This document shows positions 8,422 to 17,839 of a stretch of 41,565 nt of DNA, one piece after another (position 1 is the stretch's first letter; each line of letters starts with the position of its first letter). The notes under the pieces are model-generated. The model was given only the letters and a program-made list of their open reading frames with translations. It made no database searches and had not been told where the DNA came from. Origin of the DNA: Fidelibacterota bacterium (GTDB taxonomy: Bacteria > Fidelibacterota > UBA8477 > JABMPR01); the NCBI GenBank assembly GCA_021734255.1, contig JAIPJM010000025.1, forward strand, positions 1 to 41,565. The letters run 5' to 3'. The translations under genes were made by a program, and so were the position numbers.

Positions 8422-9059
8422 ATCACGCCTTTCTGGATCGCTACGCTACGCTGGAGAGTCCCTTGCACCGGTTGCCGGCTTCGATCAAGATGCTATTTAC
8501 TCTTAGCGCTTTGGGGCTTCTACTGCTTGTGGTCCCGTTCGTGAGTCACACTTGGGGATGGGTACTGATCATTACATATGCTGGATTGATGTCTCTCCTG
8601 GCGATCATTTCCCGTGTGCCACTCACCTTCCTGCTCACCAGATCGACCCTGGTGTTGCCATTCTCTGTTCTCATTGTGGTCGTTAATTATTTCTCCGGTA
8701 ATTTTTCTTTTAACCAGATGCTCATAACGGTGTCCAAATCCCTGCTCTCAATTTTCGCCATCCTGCTCCTGATCTCCACTACACCATTCAATAGCATTCT
8801 AAAACAACTTTCCAGGTGGGGTGCCTCCCGGCTCATGATCATCATTTTTTCATTTATGTACCGCTATTTCTTTCTGCTTGTTGGGGAGATCGAGTCACTG
8901 GAAAAGGCAGTGGCCATGCGGCACAGCAGTTTATCAGGATGGAAACGCTTTAAAACCTACGCTAACATGGTGGGCATGCTCATGATCAGAAGTTTTGACC
9001 GAGCGGAGCGTGTATACCAGGCCATGCAAATGCGAGGATTCACAGGAGATCTTTCATGA
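8418..9059 (+). CDS. nikQ: ECF transporter transmembrane subunit NikQ (CbiQ family)
   Basis: The 213-aa EcfT/CbiQ-type protein couples the ATPase to the NikM substrate subunit. It has about five membrane helices and a cytoplasmic coupling region. The late segment RAERVYQAMQMRGF matches the conserved C-terminal Ala/Arg-Gly motif of the family; an earlier MRHSSLSGWKRFK segment is also typical. It overlaps nikM by 4 bases and nikO by 4 bases, so the three subunits are probably translationally coupled. Confidence 0.92.
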   Translation: MNHAFLDRYATLESPLHRLPASIKMLFTLSALGLLLLVVPFVSHTWGWVLIITYAGLMSLLAIISRVPLTFLLTRSTLVLPFSVLIVVVNYFSGNFSFNQMLITVSKSLLSIFAILLLISTTPFNSILKQLSRWGASRLMIIIFSFMYRYFFLLVGEIESLEKAVAMRHSSLSGWKRFKTYANMVGMLMIRSFDRAERVYQAMQMRGFTGDLS

Positions 9060-9793
9060 GCAGGATCCGTGTTGTAGATATGAGTTATAATTATGGTGAT
9101 GGCACTCCTGCTTTGAATCGAGTTAATTTGGATTTTGATCCCACTCATCATACTGCTCTGGTTGGTCCAAATGGGGCTGGTAAAACCTCTCTGCTTATGG
9201 CACTTGCTGGTTTGATTGATGCTGAGGGGGAGGTTCTCATCAACGAGATACACCTGGAGAATAAAACGAAAGAGAAACTTCGCACGGAGATGAGTTTTGT
9301 TTTTCAAAACCCAGATGATATGCTATTCATGCCCACTGTGGAGGAGGATGTCGCCTTTGGCCTAGACACTCTGGGATTGACTGATAGCCAGGTCAGAGAG
9401 CATACTGCGGAAGCTTTATCCAAGGTGTCCCTGAGCGGTTTCGAGCAGCGTTCGGCTCATCATCTGAGCTATGGGGAGCGACGAAAGGTCTGTTTGGCTA
9501 CTGCTCTCGCCAGGCAAACATCCATTACGCTATTTGATGAACCAACCCGTGAACTGGATCCTCAAGGCAGGAGGAACTTCATTAAGCTTTTTAATGAGAT
9601 GGAAGGAATATTGATCCTTGCCACCCATGATCTGGAGCTGGTCCTGGAAACCTGTTCGAAAATGGTCTTACTGGATGAGGGAAATGTTATTTGCAGTGGA
9701 GACCCAAAAACACTCCTGGCTGACCATCAATTAATGGTAGATCATAAGCTTGAGGTTCCCCATTCCCTGACCAAGCACCCCCACGCGCATTAA
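9056..9793 (+). CDS. nikO: ECF transporter ATP-binding subunit NikO (CbiO family)
   Basis: This 245-aa ABC ATPase powers nickel uptake. Walker A is GPNGAGKTS (about residues 37-45), the Q-loop is VFQNPDD, the signature is LSYGERRKV, Walker B is ITLFDEPTREL and the switch His is in LATHDLE. Only one ATPase is encoded, so it should act as a homodimer, as in group I ECF transporters. A His-containing tail (KHPHAH) closes the protein. It is the last gene of the nikR operon; no strong terminator is visible in the 63 bases before the convergent gene. Confidence 0.93.
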   Translation: MSRIRVVDMSYNYGDGTPALNRVNLDFDPTHHTALVGPNGAGKTSLLMALAGLIDAEGEVLINEIHLENKTKEKLRTEMSFVFQNPDDMLFMPTVEEDVAFGLDTLGLTDSQVREHTAEALSKVSLSGFEQRSAHHLSYGERRKVCLATALARQTSITLFDEPTRELDPQGRRNFIKLFNEMEGILILATHDLELVLETCSKMVLLDEGNVICSGDPKTLLADHQLMVDHKLEVPHSLTKHPHAH

Positions 9794-9856
9794 TTTCATT
9801 TAACAGCCTGTCTCACCGGCTACAGGAACAGCTTTTCCACACGCAGTGCACCTTCG

Positions 9857-10756
9857 TTATTCCGTCACGCTCTCCATCAGGTCCTGAATATCACCTGGAG
9901 TAGACATGATCTTACCAAAGGTAGTCATGGTCAAGTCTGGGAAGGATAGTGCGATCCTGTATCTACCGTGGAGCATGACAGCCGTGTCCCCCATGAGGAG
10001 GATCTCATAGGGTAGGAATGCTGTATGTTTGGGTGTTGCGATATCGATGATCGGTAAAAAATGTGACTCACCTTCCGAGCCATTAAGAGCAATGCCATAC
10101 AACTTCAGGTCTTGGCCGGGTATTTCAACAGCGTACACCAGATCAGTCGTTCCGCCTTTCTCCAGTTCAGCTTCTATCGTATTTTTGCCCACGGTAAAAC
10201 TGGGGAATTCTTTCAATTCAACAACATCTTCAAAATATTCCATACCGAACATATAATGGTATTTTCGAACCTCTTTCGCAGACATACCAACCTTAGCACC
10301 AAATGACCGTCCATCAACCACGCCAAGTTTCCGCATCATGTCGTCCAACTTTCTATTCACAAAGATCCAGTGATGTGCGACCTCTTGGTAGTCATCCTGG
10401 AAATAAGCATTCCCAAGATATAGTGGGTTCGTATAGGTGATGTTAACTTTGCCGTTTTCCTCGGTAAGCGCGACCCGGATCGCTGCAGCAAAGCCCCGTA
10501 AACCCCCAAAGTTCTCAACAGCAGCTATGATCTCAGGGTCGGTTATTACGATTACCCAGCGATCATAATCACCTGCTGGCGCATATTCACCAAGGATCTC
10601 AAAGCCTGCGCTGTCCAGATGTGCGCGGGTGTATGTCTTGGCAATATCAAGGGGCTCTTCACTTACCGCACCAAGGATATAGGGCTTCAGACCCTGGGCA
10701 CAGGCCACACTCACAATTATTAGTAGAGTCATGATCAGGATTACACATCGTCGCAT
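9857..10756 (-). CDS. Exported protein of unknown function
   Basis: I do not recognise this 299-aa protein with confidence. An N-terminal signal peptide (residues about 1-21, ending VSVACAQG) could be cut by signal peptidase I after ACA, or be a weak lipobox. Two halves follow. The first (about 25-170) contains a segment on an aspect of DUF302-like alternation (AHLDSAGFEILGEYAPAGDY, WVIVITDPEIIAAV). The second (about 185-295) is beta-rich. The DUF302-like resemblance is only an impression. It is convergent with nikO and sits 38 bases downstream of the lipid kinase gene. Confidence 0.75.
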   Translation of the reverse strand: MRRCVILIMTLLIIVSVACAQGLKPYILGAVSEEPLDIAKTYTRAHLDSAGFEILGEYAPAGDYDRWVIVITDPEIIAAVENFGGLRGFAAAIRVALTEENGKVNITYTNPLYLGNAYFQDDYQEVAHHWIFVNRKLDDMMRKLGVVDGRSFGAKVGMSAKEVRKYHYMFGMEYFEDVVELKEFPSFTVGKNTIEAELEKGGTTDLVYAVEIPGQDLKLYGIALNGSEGESHFLPIIDIATPKHTAFLPYEILLMGDTAVMLHGRYRIALSFPDLTMTTFGKIMSTPGDIQDLMESVTE

Positions 10757-10794
10757 GAGACTTCCCTTTTTTACAAATTTAATTTTAGTTCGAG

Positions 10795-11718
10795 TTAATT
10801 TGAAAAGCGCTTATCTGCCGACCAGTTTCCAATAATCTTGATCGCCTTCGGAAGGAGACTGACTTTGAATTCCGTTTGAATCGGATCGAATGATTCCCCA
10901 TCGATATGGGCAGGAATGGGTCGGTTACTTTTGATGTGCAGTTCTTTTGTCTGGTAGGATTCGTATTCTTCCACTTCATCGATGGTTCCATCATAGAGTT
11001 TGGCAAACACTTGAAGAATTCGCCACCTGCTAATGCTTTGTAGATAGCAGATATCAAAGGTGCCATCATCCAGCTTTGCTTTCGGTGTCAGCTGGAGTCC
11101 ACCACCAACATTCCAGCCATTTCCGATACTCATAAGGAAAACCTTTTCGTCGATCTTTGTATCATTGAAGGCTATCTGCAGCGGCATTCGCCTGTAAGTG
11201 AGATAAGTGCCTCCAATAGCTAAGAGATATTTGGGTGTACCATGCAGGAAGGGCAACATTTTTCCAATATCATTGGCTCTGCCTTCGAATCCCATACCCA
11301 TCACGTTGATAAATCGACGTCCATTGACCAATCCTACATCGATCGCTTTCACATCGTGGGCTAGCAAGACATCAACGGCTGATTCAAGATCTCCTGGGAT
11401 CATCGAACAGCTTCTGGCAAAATCATTTCCCGTTCCAATTGGAATGATCCCCATCGGTTTATCGATCTCCGGCATGCCATTAATGATCTCGTTTATGGTT
11501 CCATCTCCCCCGACGGAGACGATCACGTTAAATTCTGAGCCGATCTCTTTCACTAATTCTGTCGCGTGGCCACGTTCCTTCGTGAAATGGAATTCGTAGT
11601 CAGCCCCTTTCTCTCGGAAGAGCCGCTCGATATCGGGGAGCGCCTTCATCGTTGTACGGCTACCCGCTTCAGGATTGACAATCAGGAGGTAGTGATGCTT
11701 GCCAGCTTGCTCAGTCAT
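10795..11718 (-). CDS. Diacylglycerol/lipid kinase family protein (YegS/BmrU-like)
   Basis: A soluble lipid kinase of the DAGK_cat family that phosphorylates a lipid hydroxyl with ATP. It shows LLIVNPEAGSR near the N-terminus, the nucleotide-binding VSVGGDGTINEIINGM, PIGTGNDFARS, and the C-terminal region ending with PAHIDGESFD, where family members carry a conserved DGE. ATG 11718 is preferred over GTG 11724 because AGGTG lies 6 bases before it; length is then 307 aa. It directly follows the TldE-like gene (stop at 11725), so the genes are likely cotranscribed. A related kinase gene lies at 14703. The true lipid substrate is unknown. Confidence 0.88.
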   Translation of the reverse strand: MTEQAGKHHYLLIVNPEAGSRTTMKALPDIERLFREKGADYEFHFTKERGHATELVKEIGSEFNVIVSVGGDGTINEIINGMPEIDKPMGIIPIGTGNDFARSCSMIPGDLESAVDVLLAHDVKAIDVGLVNGRRFINVMGMGFEGRANDIGKMLPFLHGTPKYLLAIGGTYLTYRRMPLQIAFNDTKIDEKVFLMSIGNGWNVGGGLQLTPKAKLDDGTFDICYLQSISRWRILQVFAKLYDGTIDEVEEYESYQTKELHIKSNRPIPAHIDGESFDPIQTEFKVSLLPKAIKIIGNWSADKRFSN

Positions 11719-11724
11719 AGTCAC

Positions 11725-13047
11725 CTACAAGGTTAGTGCGAACGATTTAAGTAGAATGCCGGGGCAAACGATCGAACTCAAATTGCGACCCTCATAGGTC
11801 CCAACATCCGGGTTGATCAGTGCTTTGTCTGTGACTGCTTCCAGATTCTCTCCCAGAAAATTATAAATGCTGTCATCAAACCGCATATTCTCAATGGGAG
11901 CTACAATTTCACCGTCTTCTACCCAGAAACATGCATAACGGGTCATACCGGTGATCCGACCGCCCATCCTGTCACTCCAGTTCAGATAGTGAAGATTGGA
12001 CAGATAGACGCCTGTTCCCAGCTGCTTCAGAACGTTTGCTTCAGCTAGCTCACCACTGGACATTACGGGCGCCCGCAAGCCCTCCTCATCATCCGCATAG
12101 TTGGTCTCAATACCATACTCTTTTGCAGTCCTGGTATTAACCAGGGTCCCTTTTAGCTCTCCGGATTCGATAAGAACAGTCTCCAGGGGAGCAACTTCTC
12201 CATTGCTATTGAATCGGGGAGTCGTTCCAGCGCTGAAGTCTTCAGAAAGTGTAAAGTGTTTGGACAAGTGGATACTTTCATTTCTCATTTTTCCTAGCGC
12301 ACTTTCTCCCTGGCGTATGGATGCCTCTGATATACCTCCCCAGGAGAACATGCCCAACACATCTGCCACACCTGCTGAGGCAATAAATGTTCGGTAGTTA
12401 CCGGGGGCTATCTTTTTCGGTGGCAGTTTCATAACTTCCAGCTTTGCAACCGAATCTTTGAGAAATGCTTCATATGCTTTAGGATCCCACTCTGTCCCGG
12501 CGAAGGTCGCTTTCACCATTCTTTCTTCAGCTGTGATCAGGGAACAGTCAAGTGAAAATGAGTCAGACGCAAACCAGTGGTATCCACCAGCAGAATTTGC
12601 GCTCCCCCTGAAAACCATTCCTGAGGCCCAGATACCGGTAAGATCGATCTCACCCATTGGAGGTAGCAGACCTGCAACTATGTCCTCAGGTTCTGGCAGA
12701 TCTCCAGATTGTACACTGTTACTGGTTTCTTTACTGTTTGGGATGACCAAATACGGATCGTCGGGAAGCTGAGTAACTTCCTTTCTTAAACGCAAGAGCT
12801 CTGTTCTCGCCCTTTTCACATCCGCTGACTCATCCCCAGATAGTGAGATACTACCCGTGGCTCGTTTCTTCTCCTTGATCAGGTTGAAACCAAGATCACA
12901 TTCATCCACGTTCCCAGCCTGGCGGATCGTTGCACCGTTGATCCTGACGTAGGTGCTGGCCTCGCCGCCCAGGCTTAGGCCCAAATGCTCATCTGCTTCA
13001 AGATCTGGGAAAATTGCCTTACATATCACATCGAACAATTGTTTCAT
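11725..13047 (-). CDS. TldE/PmbA-like modulator protein
   Basis: A 440-aa protein of the TldD/PmbA (U62) family without a metal-binding HExxxH. TldE-type subunits pair with TldD to form a protease that degrades unfolded peptides and processes some antimicrobial peptides. Family features include the GMFSWGGISEASIRQGESALGK segment, IESGELKGTLVNTRTAKEYG and the late NMRFDDSIYNFLG. It is 31 bases downstream of the tldD-like gene in the same operon, and AGAGG precedes the ATG. It follows the pattern in which the non-catalytic subunit is encoded beside the catalytic one. Confidence 0.87.
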   Translation of the reverse strand: MKQLFDVICKAIFPDLEADEHLGLSLGGEASTYVRINGATIRQAGNVDECDLGFNLIKEKKRATGSISLSGDESADVKRARTELLRLRKEVTQLPDDPYLVIPNSKETSNSVQSGDLPEPEDIVAGLLPPMGEIDLTGIWASGMVFRGSANSAGGYHWFASDSFSLDCSLITAEERMVKATFAGTEWDPKAYEAFLKDSVAKLEVMKLPPKKIAPGNYRTFIASAGVADVLGMFSWGGISEASIRQGESALGKMRNESIHLSKHFTLSEDFSAGTTPRFNSNGEVAPLETVLIESGELKGTLVNTRTAKEYGIETNYADDEEGLRAPVMSSGELAEANVLKQLGTGVYLSNLHYLNWSDRMGGRITGMTRYACFWVEDGEIVAPIENMRFDDSIYNFLGENLEAVTDKALINPDVGTYEGRNLSSIVCPGILLKSFALTL

Positions 13048-13078
13048 GTATTACCTCTATCTAGACTATCGCTAAACC

Positions 13079-14509
13079 TTAGGCTCCACCAAAGATCTCA
13101 ATATCACCAAACAGGCAAAGTGGACTCGCATGTCCCACCCGGATGGCCTGGTTTGGCTCACCCTTTCCACAATAAGGCGTCCCATACACTTCGAATGTAC
13201 TCGGGTCACCGATCATTTTAAGGCTGTTCCAGAACGGATTGGAGATGGCCCGATAATTGGGATTCTTTACTGTTTTTGTCAGTTTACCGTTTTCAATGAG
13301 TTTTCCATATTCACACCCAAACTGGAACTTATTTCTGTAGTCATCAATGGACCATGACCGATTTGAGGTCATGAACACACCCCTCTCAACAGAAGAGATT
13401 ATCTCGTCCCGGCTAGAGTTACCAGGTTCCAGATTCAGATTGGCCATTCGATCGATGGGTGCCCGATTCCAGGAACTTGACCGAAAGTTAGCTACTCCTT
13501 TTAACCCTGACCTGACCTGACTCTCCATACCACCTAATCCTCTGAGTAGTAGACCTTCCTTGATCAAGAATTCCTTTTCTGCTTTCAGGCCACCATCATC
13601 AAACGCATAGGAAGCAAATTCATTTCTCACCGTAGGATCGAAGGTAATATTCATCAATTTGGAACCATACTGAAGTGAACCAAAATCGCCGGGCCGTACG
13701 AAACTCCAGCCTGCATAATTTCTTTCGTCCCCTAAAATTCTATCCAATTCAAGCGCATGCCCGACACTCTCATGGATCTGGAGCATCATTTGATCCGGTG
13801 CCAGTACGAGATCCATTGTTTCCGTTGGACATTCTTCTGCAGTTAGAAGCTCTACCGCCTCTTCACCGATGATTCGACAACGCCTGAGCACATCGGCTTC
13901 ATCAAATACCTCCAGACCTGCCTGAAAACTCTTGGCCATCATACCACCATCGGAGCGCTTCTGGGTCACCGTCCCATCCTGAGCGACGGCTGTATAGTCT
14001 GCAGACACCATGACATACTGCTGATCCACATCACTGCCATTGGATGACGCAAATTTTGATTCTGTCTCCACGATGCGTGCGAGCGCATTGGTGGTGACAA
14101 TCTTATCGGATACTTTTAGCTCATTAGATGCTTTCACCAGCAGCTCAGACAGGACACCCGGTGAGAGCGCACTGGTAGCAGCCTCAAAGCTGGACCGATA
14201 GGATCCTTTCGCCACAGGGCGAACATTATCACTGAATGGATGAATGTTGTAGGCTGCTGCTGCTTTCGCAAGCTGATATGCTTTTCTGGCTGCCTCAGCG
14301 ATGCCTGATTCATCCAATCTGCTGGTTCCGTAGTAAGCAAACTGACCATCAACCAGGACTTCTACCATGATACCCTGTTTAGATTCTCTGGTATTTGCTT
14401 CGGGATTCCCATCCCGTACCAAGCGAAAAGTGGTATCCTCTTTCACATATCGAAGGCCTACCCAGTCAGCAGCCACATCAATACTATTCAATAAATGATT
14501 TGGATTCAT
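13079..14509 (-). CDS. tldD: TldD-like zinc metalloprotease
   Basis: The 476-aa catalytic subunit of a TldD/TldE protease. The zinc-binding HExxxH is intact (QIHESVGHALELD, about residues 233-245), and the domain order is normal: an N-terminal alpha/beta region with RLVRDGNPEANTRESKQGIMVEV, the central metal site, then the C-terminal beta domain containing GVFMTSNRSWSIDDYRNKFQFGCE. AAGGGA precedes the ATG. It starts a minus-strand run tldD-tldE-lipid kinase and is divergent from a second lipid kinase gene across 193 bases. Confidence 0.9.
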   Translation of the reverse strand: MNPNHLLNSIDVAADWVGLRYVKEDTTFRLVRDGNPEANTRESKQGIMVEVLVDGQFAYYGTSRLDESGIAEAARKAYQLAKAAAAYNIHPFSDNVRPVAKGSYRSSFEAATSALSPGVLSELLVKASNELKVSDKIVTTNALARIVETESKFASSNGSDVDQQYVMVSADYTAVAQDGTVTQKRSDGGMMAKSFQAGLEVFDEADVLRRCRIIGEEAVELLTAEECPTETMDLVLAPDQMMLQIHESVGHALELDRILGDERNYAGWSFVRPGDFGSLQYGSKLMNITFDPTVRNEFASYAFDDGGLKAEKEFLIKEGLLLRGLGGMESQVRSGLKGVANFRSSSWNRAPIDRMANLNLEPGNSSRDEIISSVERGVFMTSNRSWSIDDYRNKFQFGCEYGKLIENGKLTKTVKNPNYRAISNPFWNSLKMIGDPSTFEVYGTPYCGKGEPNQAIRVGHASPLCLFGDIEIFGGA

Positions 14510-14702
14510 TCTATTCCCTTCAATTAAATCAAGCGCTCAATGATCAGAATGATCACGAGGTGTGAAACTAAGGCAGAGCCAAGCTACACGCAAGTGAGGC
14601 TTCATCTGCAGCCCGTAATTTTTGCATTCAGATTCTGGCTCGCCTTTTATTTTTTCCGGCTATATTGTCTTGAACCAAACGAGAACAATTGGAGATTTCT
14701 GA

Positions 14703-15596
14703 GTGATGAAAAAATTGATCATTTTCAACCCCTGGGCCGGACATGGTTATGCCGGCAAAACGCTGGGTGAGATCGAGAGCTACCTGAACAAAATAGATAT
14801 GCCCTACGACCTTGTCGCCACCCAACAGAAGGGTCATGGAATAGAGCTCACCCGGCAGGCTGATTTTAGTCAGTATGACGGAATAATAGCCGCTGGGGGT
14901 GATGGTACCTTATTTGAGGTGATCAACGGATATTACCAAAATTCATCTTCTAATCGACTGCCTATTGGAATCATGCCCGTCGGGACGGGAAATGCCTTTA
15001 TCAGGGATATGAACCTGCATGACCACGACTGGAAAACAGCCATTGATATTATTCGGGCGGGAAAAACCAGAAAGTGCGATGTCGGACACTTCACCACAGA
15101 GGGTAATACCTGGTATTATCTAAACATCCTTGGTTTGGGGATCGTCGCTGATATTGGTGCAACAGCCCTTAAGCTCAAGGCCCTGGGTAACATTTCATAT
15201 ACAATTGGTAGCCTGTACGAGATACTCAGACTGAAACCCTATAAGATCAAGTTAACGATAGATGATAAAACCATCAAACGGGAAAATGTTTTCGTTGAAA
15301 TATCCAACACCCGCTATACCGCTAATTTTCTCATGGCGCCATTTGCCAAAACAGATGATGGTCTCCTGGATGTCACTATTCTTAGTCCAAAAGGAAGAAT
15401 TGGCTTGATCAGAAGTTTCCCCAAGATCATTACAGGTGAGCATATCCATATGAAGGAGATAGAAACGTTTCAGGCCAGCTATATTCGAGTTGAAACGGAC
15501 ATTCCCAAAGTTCTCACACCGGATGGTGAGTTGATGGGCTCAACGCCACTGGAAGTTAACTGTCTAAAGCACGCCATTGATGTCTTCTGGGAATGA
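14703..15596 (+). CDS. Diacylglycerol/lipid kinase family protein (second copy)
   Basis: A 297-aa DAGK_cat family protein related to the one at 10795. It begins KKLIIFNPWAGHGYAGK and has the nucleotide loop IIAAGGDGTLFEVINGYY followed by MPVGTGNAFIRDM. The C-terminus contains TPDGELMGSTPLEV, equivalent to the family's conserved DGE. The next gene, a PlsC-type acyltransferase, starts 37 bases downstream, so the pair may act together on glycerolipids. Substrate identity (diacylglycerol, phosphatidylglycerol or sphingoid base) is not readable here. Confidence 0.87.
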   Translation: MMKKLIIFNPWAGHGYAGKTLGEIESYLNKIDMPYDLVATQQKGHGIELTRQADFSQYDGIIAAGGDGTLFEVINGYYQNSSSNRLPIGIMPVGTGNAFIRDMNLHDHDWKTAIDIIRAGKTRKCDVGHFTTEGNTWYYLNILGLGIVADIGATALKLKALGNISYTIGSLYEILRLKPYKIKLTIDDKTIKRENVFVEISNTRYTANFLMAPFAKTDDGLLDVTILSPKGRIGLIRSFPKIITGEHIHMKEIETFQASYIRVETDIPKVLTPDGELMGSTPLEVNCLKHAIDVFWE

Positions 15597-15633
15597 GTCG
15601 CCTGACTACCCATAAGCTTCTCTTCATAGGCTC

Positions 15634-16365
15634 ATGATATTCCTTAGATCTATTTATTACTGGACCATTGGCCTGGGCTACATTGGTCCCGTTCTGCTCA
15701 TTACTCTCATTCGATCCTACTTTCAGACGCCAACAAGCTATGACCCCTGGTTGCGTAAAAGGCTGCAAACCCTTTTCCGGCTTTTGGATAGCGAGCCAAC
15801 TATAGAATTTTCTGAACCCTTGCCAGATGATAAGCCCCTGATCTTTATGGCAAATCATAGTAGCCTCATCGACATTCCGCTACTTAAGGCAGTCATTCCT
15901 CACTATTTTATGGGGATCATTGCTCACGATCAGTTGCATTACCCTCTCTATGGGAAAGTGGTTCAACGAATGGGCAATATTCCAATTTACCGTGATAATG
16001 TGAGAAAATCGCTGCGTAGTTTTGAAGAAGCGAAACAGAGATTGGAGGACGGCATTCATATCACAGTATTACCGGAGGGAAATCGCTCATTGGATGGCAA
16101 ACTCCTACCATTTAAAAAGCTGCCCTTCCATTTTGCCGAGCAATGTGGCGCTCATATTGTCCCCATTGCCATCTCAGGTGTTTTCAATATGAAGAATAAA
16201 CACTCCATTCATCTCACTCCAGGAAATATCGTTGTACGGTTTGGACCGATCATCGATCCTAATCAGGTATCCGAAATGGATGCACAGACACTATTGGAAA
16301 TAACACGAGAGCGAATATATTCAGGTTTGGAAGCTTTTGAATCGGGGGAGGATAATCATGAATAA
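15634..16365 (+). CDS. 1-acyl-sn-glycerol-3-phosphate acyltransferase (PlsC family)
   Basis: A 243-aa membrane-bound acyltransferase that adds the second acyl chain to make phosphatidic acid, or a close relative. The NHxxxxD motif is present (MANHSSLIDIPLL, about residues 72-84), as are the motif II region (GNIPIYRD) and PEGNRS (about 148-153), with conserved VPIAISG. An N-terminal hydrophobic helix is present. Its stop overlaps the following start by 8 bases. Because it lies next to a lipid kinase, phospholipid metabolism or remodelling is the likely role. Confidence 0.88.
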   Translation: MIFLRSIYYWTIGLGYIGPVLLITLIRSYFQTPTSYDPWLRKRLQTLFRLLDSEPTIEFSEPLPDDKPLIFMANHSSLIDIPLLKAVIPHYFMGIIAHDQLHYPLYGKVVQRMGNIPIYRDNVRKSLRSFEEAKQRLEDGIHITVLPEGNRSLDGKLLPFKKLPFHFAEQCGAHIVPIAISGVFNMKNKHSIHLTPGNIVVRFGPIIDPNQVSEMDAQTLLEITRERIYSGLEAFESGEDNHE

Positions 16366-17830
16366 ACTCAAACTAACTGCCATCTCTATAGCCTTATTAC
16401 TCATAGGAAATATCAATATGTGCAGCATGAGACCTGAAGGATCTTCAGTATCCACAACAATAGACAATATTTACCTTCTTATCGAGAGGGGTGAGTATAC
16501 CGAAGCTACTGAGTCAATCCAGGCACTAATTGAAGCGGGCCAGGTAAATGATACCGAAAAACAGGACCTGCTTTTCCAGGTTGAACGCATGGATCGGATC
16601 AGAAAGGACTTTGATCAGACCAGGGAAGAAGTTGTTGAATACCTCAAGGGTTTCTATCCAGAACTTACTGATGAGGATATGACTCGGTGGGAGCAGGAGA
16701 AATCACTGGAATGCAAAGTGATCGATGGCGAAAAATGGTACTTTGCCAGAGCCGGCAGGAACCTATTCCGGATCGACAAGGGAATGCGTGAGTTATGGAA
16801 GCAGCTTCATCCTGATGCCGGATTAACCAGCGGGTCAGGGGCTGGTCTGGATCTTGATAAACACAATATGGAGATCATTGAAACAGCGATCTCTGAGGAT
16901 AAGATGTTTGTCCATCCCAAGCGTCTGCGTATCAAACAGAGTATCAAGGTGAAACCGGACATGGTCCCTGAGGGTGAACTATTGAAATGCTGGATTCCCT
17001 ACCCCCGGTATATTCCTAACCGGCAGGTAGATATCAAACTGATTGCCAGTTGGCCAGAAAAACATATCATCGCCCCGGAATCTGCGCTCCAGAGAACGAT
17101 CTATTTTGAAGCACCAGCGCAGCAGGGTGAGTTTACTGAATTCATGGTCGAATATGAAATGACCAGTCACGGCGTTTATGTAAATATTGACCCGGAGCAG
17201 GTCCTGCCTACTCCCGATGACCCAGAACTAAAACCTTTTTTAGCTGAAAGGCTCCCTCACATCCAGTTCACTGATGATCTGAAAAGATTATCTGAGGAGC
17301 TCGTGGGGGATGAGACCAACCCCTATCGCATCGCCCAAAAACTCTTCGCCTGGGTTGATGAAAACACACCGTGGGCCTCTGCCAGGGAGTATTCAACCAT
17401 CCAGTGCATTCCACAATATGCTCTTGAAAACGGTCATGGCGATTGTGGGATCCAAACCTTGCAGTTTATGACCCTCTGCCGCATGAACGGTATCCCCACA
17501 AGATGGCAGTCTGGCTGGGAATTACAGCCCCCGAATGACAGTATGCATGACTGGGGCATGATCTATTTCCATCCCTACGGTTGGGTGCCAATGGATGCGA
17601 CCTATGGGCTCAGGGATAGCGAGGATCAGCGCTTACGCTGGTTTTACCTCAGCGGTATGGATAGCTACCGCATTATATACAACGATGATTTCAGCCAACC
17701 GTTCACACCTCCCAAAACACATTTCCGGTCTGAGACTGTGGACAGTCAACGAGGTGAGGTCGAATGGTCTGAGGGAAATTTATATTTTGATCAGTGGCGC
17801 TGGAGCCACGAGTGGGAGGTCCTGGAGTAA
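16358..17830 (+). CDS. Exported transglutaminase-like domain protein
   Basis: A 490-aa protein with an N-terminal signal helix (about residues 4-18) and a C-terminal transglutaminase-like domain. The Cys-His-Asp triad is visible in HGDCGIQTL, SMHDWGMIYF and VPMDATYGL, so it is likely a cysteine peptidase or transamidase-fold enzyme acting in the periplasm. Residues 30-250 hold a helical N-terminal part and a beta-sandwich-like segment. ATG 16358 is favoured because GGGAGG lies 7 bases before it and it overlaps the plsC stop. It is convergent with the diguanylate cyclase gene, with one base between stops. Confidence 0.85.
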   Translation: MNKLKLTAISIALLLIGNINMCSMRPEGSSVSTTIDNIYLLIERGEYTEATESIQALIEAGQVNDTEKQDLLFQVERMDRIRKDFDQTREEVVEYLKGFYPELTDEDMTRWEQEKSLECKVIDGEKWYFARAGRNLFRIDKGMRELWKQLHPDAGLTSGSGAGLDLDKHNMEIIETAISEDKMFVHPKRLRIKQSIKVKPDMVPEGELLKCWIPYPRYIPNRQVDIKLIASWPEKHIIAPESALQRTIYFEAPAQQGEFTEFMVEYEMTSHGVYVNIDPEQVLPTPDDPELKPFLAERLPHIQFTDDLKRLSEELVGDETNPYRIAQKLFAWVDENTPWASAREYSTIQCIPQYALENGHGDCGIQTLQFMTLCRMNGIPTRWQSGWELQPPNDSMHDWGMIYFHPYGWVPMDATYGLRDSEDQRLRWFYLSGMDSYRIIYNDDFSQPFTPPKTHFRSETVDSQRGEVEWSEGNLYFDQWRWSHEWEVLE

Positions 17831-17839
17831 ATTACTCCA
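17823..17839. repeat. 17-bp perfect dyad spanning two convergent stop codons
   Basis: TGGAGTAA, a central A, then TTACTCCA. It contains the stop codons of the transglutaminase-like gene and of the diguanylate cyclase gene. It is too short and lacks a T-run for a good terminator; it may simply reflect the paired stop codons. Confidence 0.45.

Noticed and set aside
9794-9856. Terminator after nikO
   Set aside because: Only a 5-bp imperfect stem (CCTGT/ACAGG) without a T-run is visible.
17823-17839. Dyad at the convergent stop codons as an intrinsic terminator
   Set aside because: The stem is only 8 bp with an impossible one-base loop and no T-run on either strand.
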